Source: Lepas anatifera (Eukaryota > Arthropoda > Thecostraca > Lepadidae). From it: DNA of 64,000 nucleotides. The notes below the pieces were generated by a model that saw only the letters and a program-made list of their open reading frames with translations, was not told the origin of the DNA and ran no database searches. Below, in pieces: positions 56,642 to 64,000 of the stretch; position 1 is the first letter of the stretch, and the number at the start of each line of letters is the position of its first letter. The stretch covers positions 558,001-622,000 of the forward strand of contig JAOTON010002231.1 of assembly GCA_034440635.1 (NCBI GenBank), written 5' to 3'. The position numbers were made by a program, and so were the translations under genes.

Positions 56642-58904
56642 GTTAGGTTAAGTAGGCACGCAGCATATCCACAGCAGCTGATGAAGGCAAACCTTAATGG
56701 TTTAGGAAATCCTAAGGCCACTCATGAGGCCTCTGATGTTCCTGCCCTGCAGTGTCCTGAAATTCACGATTTTAAGTGGAAAACATTTTTTCATATTTAT
56801 TTAGGGCTCACCAGGGACTTGTTTTGGCCTCACGTGGCATAGGTATCCTGGGCATGAAACTGGTATGATACACATCTAAATTATGACAGTGAATACCCAA
56901 ACCATATTAGTACAATCCCCAACCACGATTGATGTAATATCTTGCCTGATTATGTCCTCTCGCCAATCTAAAACTCCAACCTACTACTCCCACATGCATC
57001 AACAACGATGACAGCATAATAACTCCACACAAAAGAAAATAATCCTGGCCTGCCATGAACTAAAAATATAAAACCCACAGAAAAACACCAATGGTGGCAT
57101 GGGAAAAGTCCAGTCTGCAAAGTATGGCAGCAGGCCAGACGAGTCACACCAGCCATCTAAAATTCTTGGACCGCCAGCCACCTAAGGTTTGCACCAATCT
57201 GCAATATACCAGGGAAAAGAAAGCACTCAGCGGTACTCACACAATCCAATTCTACCTCTTTTATTAGTTAGTCAATTCTATGAGGCCCATCCTGTGTCTT
57301 TATAACCATCCATACATTATTTGTTGGCTATTCAGTGTTGCCTTGCTCACACCAGTCTTGCAAATTCACATCAGTTTAATAAAATTTGCACCACTGGCTC
57401 CTGTCTCCAAGAGCACTCACACTGACGAAATCTCGTCGAAAGTGCCATATTTTGCACACTGGGGAAAAGTGAGACAACAAAGGTTTTCTAGATGTATAAC
57501 AAACTTTGTCATGTCCCAGAAAAGTTTCTGGCCCCTTCAAATACAAAAGGTGGTGCATACTTTCTGCCTAAGCTGGCTTAGGATTGGCTGCTACAAGATT
57601 TTCAGGCAAAGGAAATATTTCACATGGGTATTTGTTCAGTGAGGCTGATTGGGTGGAGTCTCATTTGTTTTTGTCCACTTTTAATTTTCTGCAATTATTC
57701 ACATTAGAATAGGATGCTAGTCACATTTGAAAGGGTCAAAATGAAACATAGATTCCTATCAAGACCACCAATAATGTGAAATTAATCTTATAATTTCAAG
57801 AGAGGCTGCCAAAGTCAACCCTGGTTTTTTAACTATTTTTTAATTGTGACACTGATGAATAAATTAGGATATATATTATTTTACTGAACAAAATTTGGAA
57901 AGGAATACATTTTTTCATCAAGAAAAATAAATAAGCAGTTTTTAGGTATTTTTACTATGTGGTTTAAGAGCTTCTTTGAAATTTTCAAATGCTTGGAACT
58001 GCATCATGATTCTGCAAAAAATCTCCACTTTAAATGAGGCTGATTCCACCTTTCAGTATATTTAGTAAAATACAGATTTATTTTTATTTTTGTTAGTTTT
58101 TGTTTCAAGTTGAAACATTCTTTAACAACATTTTTAGCATTTGATTGTCCTCAACCGTGTGTTTATTAATGAGAAATGGGATTCCAAAGAGATCCAAGTA
58201 CCGAATTGGCCCCGGTGAAAAGGCCTCAACTTGATTTCGTCCACTTAGAACAATGACATCACTTTGTCATATTTGGGGGCCAAAATGATCTCGGGTGTCA
58301 TGAATGGGTGTGCAAGTGCAGGCGGTGAGCTTTTAAGTTACTTCGGTAAACTTGGCGAGCCCTGTCTTGAGGCGGGAATATCACCAAGGTGGAGAATACA
58401 TAATTTTGAGGTCAGTATGGTTATTGGAAAGAAGACTGGAAATTGAGTGAGTGCGTGGAAGGAATTTAGGTTTGCTCTTGGAAGGGATATTGTGGATGAA
58501 GGTTCATTTCTTACCTTTCGGGAAATTCACGATTAATTGAACAATTTCTCCCATCTTAAATATCTACAGGAGATAGGTGGGTACCTACCTACTCAGCTCA
58601 GTACTGGGTGAGGTCAAAATACCTTACAAAAGTCCTCCACAGCTTGGAGGAGGGCTCATACTGTACCTTTTGCGGCTCATGATTTTTAAGGCTGGGTATG
58701 CTTTCTATTTTCTTAACCTGAACTGATTGTACATACAAATATAGGCTGGTGGTTTACACACATTGAAGCAAAATAATCCTGGCAGCGGTTGAGTGTTTAA
58801 ACCCCATGTCTTGCATTAAATAATGATAACCTGTGTGGTGTTTGGATGTGTGAAAGTTGGATAATATCAAAATAAGAGGAAGAGGGATTTCATCTGGTTG
58901 GTTA
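56642..58904. other. no gene seen
   Basis: The short frames lack coding bias, and no repeat was recognised. Confidence 0.3.
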
Positions 58905-58928
58905 TGTAGCGGCCACTGCACCGCTACA
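58905..58928. repeat. 8-bp inverted repeat TGTAGCGG/CCGCTACA
   Basis: TGTAGCGG and CCGCTACA are separated by eight bases. TGTAGCGG is also how many LTRs begin, so this may be the 5' edge of a solo LTR, but no matching 3' edge or second LTR was found. Confidence 0.45.
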
Positions 58929-59070
58929 CGGCTCCAGCTGCAGCCAACCAGCTGACCCTGCGCCCTCAGCCGCGGCTTGGTCAGCCGACCACCGCCGCCG
59001 GCACAGGCGCGCGCCGGGTCACTGCCACCACACCAGCGACCCACCCGGCCGACCAACCAGAGCGCGACCT

Positions 59071-59134
59071 GGTCACGTGACCACTGCCAGCCGGGTATAA
59101 AGGCGCGCTTTGTGGTGACAACACCGGTCAGTTT
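59071..59134 (+). promoter_or_regulatory. arthropod-style core promoter
   Basis: A 12-base palindrome GGTCACGTGACC containing an E-box lies at 59071-59082. TATAAAGG follows at 59096-59103, and an initiator TCAGTTT at 59128-59134 places its A 34 bases downstream of the TATA box. The region upstream is GC-rich. The transcript could belong to an LTR element beginning at 58905 or to a host gene. No ATG-led coding exon is recognised next to it. Confidence 0.55.
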
Positions 59135-60382
59135 GCCAGGGCTACTCTCTGGGGTGGTCCACTCCTCCACCTCTGCATTGCAATCACTCGCCAGGGCCAC
59201 TCCCTGGAGTGTTTCGTTTCCCCCAGTTGCACTGACGATAACGTCGTGTAATTGGGTCTGCACTCGTGGCTGAGCAGATCCCTGCTCACTGCATGCTCGA
59301 TTTCGGTTGGCAGCCGTTGCTGGATTTGCTGTCGATTACGGCATCAAACCTGCCGGCGATTTATTCCTCGCCGTCGCACGCTCTCACAAACACTCACGCT
59401 CTCACTCACTCTACACTCTTCCATATCGAGTGTCACATATTGCTCTACACTGAAAACCGGTGGAGAACCCGTAGAGTTCTTGCACTTAACTTGCACCATA
59501 TCAATAATCGGACAGCAAATTTTAAGACCTGTCAGGTTCTCAACGAGACTGATAGGGGTTCTCTATCGAGACGTGATGCGCTTCTTTATGTTCTTCGGTG
59601 AAACGTATTTCATTTCTTTCAGGAGAACTCAAACAGTTCTCAGCTGTCTTAAGAATGTTCTGTGAGTACCCTTTCCGGTTTTTAGAGTTTTCTAGAGGAA
59701 GCCGTATCCATCTTTCAAGAAGTAATAGATTCTCAAAATTTTCACGCTGCGTCTACTCTGAGAACGACTACCTTTCTTCTTGAAGACGTGCTAAAATTCT
59801 TTCATATGGTGCTTAAAGGAGGAATGCCGCTAGCTTACGTAAATTATCCGCTTATTCGTAGCACTTAGCAATTAGGTCTAAGGCCGGATGCCAAGTCACA
59901 TTTTTGATAAACTCCACTGTTGTGGTGGAGCTAATCAGAAACATGACCTCGTGTTTGAGTCTCAGCCAAATTGTTAAGCACTTAGAAAAAGCGGATAATT
60001 CACACAGAACTGCAGCTGAAAATGGGCATACGTAACCGTGACTTCTCCAAAAGAATGGGATGCCAAAGAAGTGAAACTGGTGTGGTGAGGCATGGAAAAT
60101 CACGCCAAAGTTAATACAATGCACTGGTGTTCAATCAAATATTTATAGACTCTTAAAGATTCACTTGGCGACAAAACAACACAATGCGTTTTCTTTATAT
60201 TGTAACACAAACGGATCAAAATTGTTATGATGTGGCCTGCAAACAGTGAAGGCACATGACGTCAGTAGGGAGGTCGAACGCCCCTATAAAGGGAGCATAA
60301 CTAATGATCAGGCCCTTATGTCTGCAGATAAAAGAAGATATCTGTTCACAAACGCACAGGGCTTTGCGTGAGGCCCACTCAC
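59135..60382. other. transcribed region candidate; no gene seen
   Basis: GCCAGGGCTACTCTCTGG (59138) and GCCAGGGCCACTCCCTGG (59191) form a short direct repeat just after the initiator. The open frames here start with non-ATG codons and are not convincing. Confidence 0.3.
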
Positions 60383-60509
60383 GTCCAGCATCTCCTCTAA
60401 AAGCTGCTGATCTCTGAGGACTAGGCTGACCTCCTCGATTTTCAGCTTTGACGAACCACCAACCCAGCAGTCCCGAGCAGGCTTTTGATGGCCGCCACTT
60501 GTTCTGCCT
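60383..60509 (-). CDS. candidate internal exon, unknown protein
   Basis: On the minus strand a T-rich tract ending TTTTTCAG precedes AGGCAGAAC, and 127 bases later the sequence reads GAC|GTGAGT, a consensus donor. One frame is open and protein-like (SSKLKIEEVSLVLRDQQLLEEMLD, an amphipathic helix). I find no partner exons and do not recognise the product. It could equally be chance or part of a TE gene. Confidence 0.3.
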
Positions 60510-60578
60510 CTGAAAAAGGAAATGAGTCTGCTCAAAACACGCGAAAAATGGACCAAAAACACCCAAACGTTTGAGTTA

Positions 60579-60718
60579 ATGTGGCAGATCCAAGACTTCA
60601 TTTGAGGGGGTGGTGGGGGCTTGGAGCCTGCCCCGCCAGACATCGGACAGCATCCAGCTATGCATTTACTATTGGGGTTCGACATTTCTAAGGGGCAGGC
60701 CTCTTGGATCCGCCACTG
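60579..60718. mobile_element. small hAT-like MITE
   Basis: ATGTGGCAGATCCAAGA at the left pairs (14 of 17) with the inverse of TCTTGGATCCGCCACTG at the right. It is 140 bases. No clear 8 bp duplication is visible, so the assignment is tentative. Confidence 0.5.
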
Positions 60719-60811
60719 GTCTGTTCTATTTGAGCATTAAGATGCCGGTTCATAAGCTATATTTTACCAGCTTTATTTTAAAGATATATCAGAGGAATAT
60801 GAGGGATGCAT

Positions 60812-61188
60812 AGACCGATCTATGGGACAAAGATACTTTTAAAGACTTTTGCCACCACTTCGCCCAACCGATTATCGATTCCCCTGAGAGATCAATGACA
60901 CTTTCTGAAAGGTCGATGGGGCCCCCCATAAATGTCGCTTCCTTCCCGGGAAGCAAGAATAAGCGCTATCGCGATCGGATTTGGCGCCCAACGGATATAT
61001 TTGTGCCGCCCTGGCATTGGCGTCCCCAGGTCTGGATGACTCCTGAACATGTGTCTTCCCTGATCGGCAATTCAAGATCTGCCTATGGACGGATGGACAA
61101 AACCAACCCTCCCCTCCTTCCCAAACCTCGCCTCTCACAGGAAGACGGTAAAGTCAACCTAACTGCACATCGCCAGTGGATCCCGTGA
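60812..61188 (+). CDS. candidate terminal exon, unknown protein
   Basis: Just after a possible acceptor (GCATAG|ACC) one frame stays open for 124 codons to TGA at 61186-61188. It has a protein-like composition rich in Trp, Arg and Pro (DRIWRPTDIFVPPWHWRPQVW, PEHVSSLIGNSRSAYGRM, NLTAHRQWIP). The acceptor's pyrimidine tract is weak, and an ATG at 60895 could start a shorter 97-residue protein. I do not recognise the family. Confidence 0.35.
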
Positions 61189-63907
61189 CCCTTCTTCAAA
61201 GCGCAAAGCGTTTTGTTTTTTGTTGTTCAGAAACACTAAGTTTTTGAATTTTTTCCAGGGCTGGCCCCATCCAAACGTTTTGCCAGGTCTGCCACAATGT
61301 GTCGGTGGTACCACAGTTTTGTACAAAGATGCAAATTTTCCATAGGCCAGTAGCCACATTTAGTTACCATACACGACAGTTGTTACCAATTAACAAAGTG
61401 CCGTCACACTTACCTTATCAAAACAGGCGCCAGATGTTCCACTTCTCAACTCCCGGAGCTTCCCACTGCAAATGAACCATCCGCTGTCGCGTCTTGTGTT
61501 GCCATGGCGACGCAGCCCCGCAGCGTCACGCACGCGCACAATCAGCTGAGACCATTCCCAGAAGTAGTTCGAGAACGCTATCCCTTCTTTGCGTTTTTTA
61601 CGAAGAAACTAAAATTGATCTATTTGAGTGCCGGTGCTCGCCTGTTCTCTTGCATGAGAACGGTCCCAATGGGTTCTCATCCGAAAGATACGTGGGGCTT
61701 CTTACACTTTCCCGCCAAAATGCAAAGAACTCAATAGGTATTGGGATAGAACAGGGAGACACCACTGGCTTCTAATGGGAGAAGTTTGTGAAGTTCTCCT
61801 GAGCGTTTTAGTGTAGGATTTTGTTATTTCCCCTTGGAATGGGTATATGTTCCCATTTGTAAATATTGGCGCTCTTGTCGGTTATCATTGTTGTCTCTCA
61901 TCCGCTGTTTGGCCATTGCATCAATAAATTGGACATTATCATCGTCGACTTCTTTCCTTCGATTGGTAGATTGACTAAGGCCTTGTGTGGCCAAGTTGAA
62001 TCCTACAGTTATTTACCTTGTCATCAGGGCCAAGTAATGTATTCTATATACAAACATTAAAAATTATGTAGTTTCCTAGTTCTATGTTAATGGGTTATAC
62101 ATTCAGGGTTATGAGATCCTATCTATATATGAGGTACCTACAATGGAAGAGCGTCAGCATGTTTTCATTCCACTTGGAGGTTGCAAAATGCAAAAAAAGT
62201 AGCAAAATGAGTCTTCACTTCCATTCTACAGCAGATATTTTCAAGTACTGTCAGTCAAAACAAAAAAGCTGGCGGTAGTTGTTGCTTGTATTATGAAGGC
62301 ATATAAATACAGTCCTAAATCAAAGTATTATCCTGAAAAAAGTGTTTGGTAAGAAGCAATAGACAGGTCCAGGAAAAAAGGCTGTGATGAGACTTGTAAG
62401 CCTGGAAATACTCAACGCCAAAAATGAGGCATGTTAAGAAAGCGGGGGATTTTGGCCTATTTTGGGATTTTGGTCTCACTCTCCACCTTGCCTGAAAGCA
62501 ATTTCAGGACCCTGCTGCCCTGTTCCCTAGTTCCTAGCTATTGCCTCGTTACATTGTTTCCTAGTTCCCAGGTACTTTAACTACGGGTACAACCAAGTTT
62601 TCTACTGAATATAGTCCTCCCATGATGATGTCACCGCCTTTTCCTACTAAGTTATAGGAGATTCTACTAAGTTTTTGGAAGGATCAGCTGAAACATACCA
62701 AGTTTGGGCGTATTTGGCACCAATCTAGTATAAATCGAAATCAACTTGTTTCACCCATTTGATAGTAACCTTGATCTCAACGGCGAGCAGCGTATTTTAC
62801 GCAAATCTAATGAAAAATTATAACACTTCAAAGAATTTGTTGAAAAAGCATGCATTTATTTGATCAACTCAGGCCTACATAATAGCTGAGAGAAATAAAT
62901 TTACCTTCGCTCAGAGATCACCGGTGTTTATTGTCTTCTGCTGCAGGTACCACCAACAGCCAATCAAAGGTCAGAAATCAACAGGCAATCAAAATCGGAT
63001 TAGTCTTACTGCAAACAGCTGTTAGTGCTGAACATGTCCTTATTTTGACATGCTCTGGAAAATTTGTAAAAATAATATTCTTCACTGGAGTTTTTAAAAC
63101 GTCTGATGGTTTCACAAATAAAAATCTTTTAGCTTTCTGTTAAACCATATAAGTTTTGTTGATACAGTTCTAAAACAGGTTATTTAGAGCTTCGAAAAGT
63201 GAATTTCTCCAATGCCCTGCATAGTAACTGTAGTGCCTCTCAGCCATGATGACGTAATGCTGCCAAACAACTTGAACGGGGTTGCTAGTTCCAGCCTTAC
63301 ATCTAGCTACAGCACAGTTGTTTGTATGGAACCAAGCAGCATTCTATGTAGCATCTGTTCAATTGTGTCATGTGCGCTGAGCTGATAGGTTTCCATCAGT
63401 TCCAGAACTTAGGTGTCCCAGTCTGACCGTTTCTGTCTGTAGGCCCACTGCATGTTAGCTTAGGTTTGCATGCATTGTTCTACTTGCATTTTCCCGGAGG
63501 GTAGTGAGCAGTTGTCCTACTTCCGCTTCAAATTTTTGGCACTGAATGAAGCTGATGTGAGGCATGAAAGCGACAGATGTAGCATAATTCTATGCACAGG
63601 CTTAAATAGATTGAATTGACCTTCCTTAATTATAATTACTGTGCTAGTTGATATATCACCCCACAGGAAGGCAAAAGGGAGCCATGAGTACACGTCCATC
63701 TTTGTTAAAGGGAATGTGGCACCTTAGTCGAATCCTGGAATTTAGTGTAATTAGGCATACTTTTAGTCAAAAATAATGAAACCACTTGTGATTTCTCTGA
63801 AAAATGTACAATAAGCTCAATATTTGGTTTCTAAAATACTCCTCTAGAAAAAGAAATAAATATCAGACTGTGGATGATATCACGATCTGGCAACCACTAC
63901 CATACAT
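61189..63907. other. no gene seen
   Basis: No coding pattern or named repeat was recognised. At 62517-62575 TTCCCTAGTTCCTAG variants recur three times. Confidence 0.3.
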
Positions 63908-64000
63908 CGGCTGCCGGGCGGCGCTGATGTCGTTGGGCCGCCGGGCGGCGCTGGTGCCGGTGGGCCGCCGCTCGGCGCGTGCGTCAATGGGCCGACGGGC
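63908..64000. repeat. 27-bp GC-rich minisatellite running off the window
   Basis: Units start at 63908, 63935, 63962 and 63989 (GGGCCGCCGGGCGGCGCTGG and variants). The period is a multiple of three and several frames stay open, so it could be part of a repetitive coding exon beyond the edge. Confidence 0.8.

Noticed and set aside
59252..59665. 137-codon frame after the promoter
   Set aside because: It would need a non-ATG start (TTG), and the overlapping 59266 frame starts with GTG. Neither has a protein-like motif.

Overview
This 64 kb window is eukaryotic and most likely from an arthropod, possibly a crustacean. The evidence is a roughly 300 bp block of the arthropod telomere unit TTAGG, arthropod-type GT-AG introns, an arthropod-style TATA plus TCAGT core promoter, and LINEs of the CR1 and I types. 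Gene density is very low. The only host gene I can support well is at the left end (1322-3919): a secreted-then-anchored receptor-like protein with a signal peptide, a repetitive leucine/isoleucine-rich ectodomain, one membrane span and a tyrosine-rich tail with an ITAM-like motif. Weak candidate exons lie at 60383-60509 (minus) and 60812-61188 (plus).

Mobile DNA explains most of the rest. A decayed CR1-type LINE lies on the minus strand (9747-13260) and carries a 2A-like ribosome-skipping motif before its endonuclease. A nearly complete I-type LINE (47439-54838) is flanked by perfect 12 bp target-site duplications and ends in a TAAC tail. Its ORF1 carries zinc knuckles. Its ORF2 has endonuclease, reverse transcriptase and RNase H, with a late frameshift. 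A 2.6 kb hAT-like element lies at 16438-19067, and small MITEs with TTAA or 8 bp duplications occur at 41906, 44169, 44926 and 60579.

The most unusual content is a superfamily of about 0.3-1 kb modules that begin and end at TTAA. Their ends start TTAACACGCGCCCC or similar, their subterminal tips are perfect GC-rich palindromes, and their interiors are packed with AGGTCA/TGACCT hexamers, the half-site of nuclear hormone receptors. I call the subfamilies X, Y, M, Z, W and V. They occupy 7079-9545, 13498-14120, 19376-19983, 23291-28682, 34436-36257, 43872-45400 and shorter spots. They insert into each other at TTAA, and in one case a related empty site is visible in the same window. No transposase for them is seen here.

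Other features are a 1.3 kb tandem duplication whose second copy shows mostly single-base deletions (20577-23125, possibly an assembly artefact), a 310 bp palindrome (30011-30322), a perfect 34 bp stem hairpin (4699-4795), a dispersed minisatellite at three loci, and a 27 bp repeat running off the right edge. The long stretches between these hold no gene that I can support.
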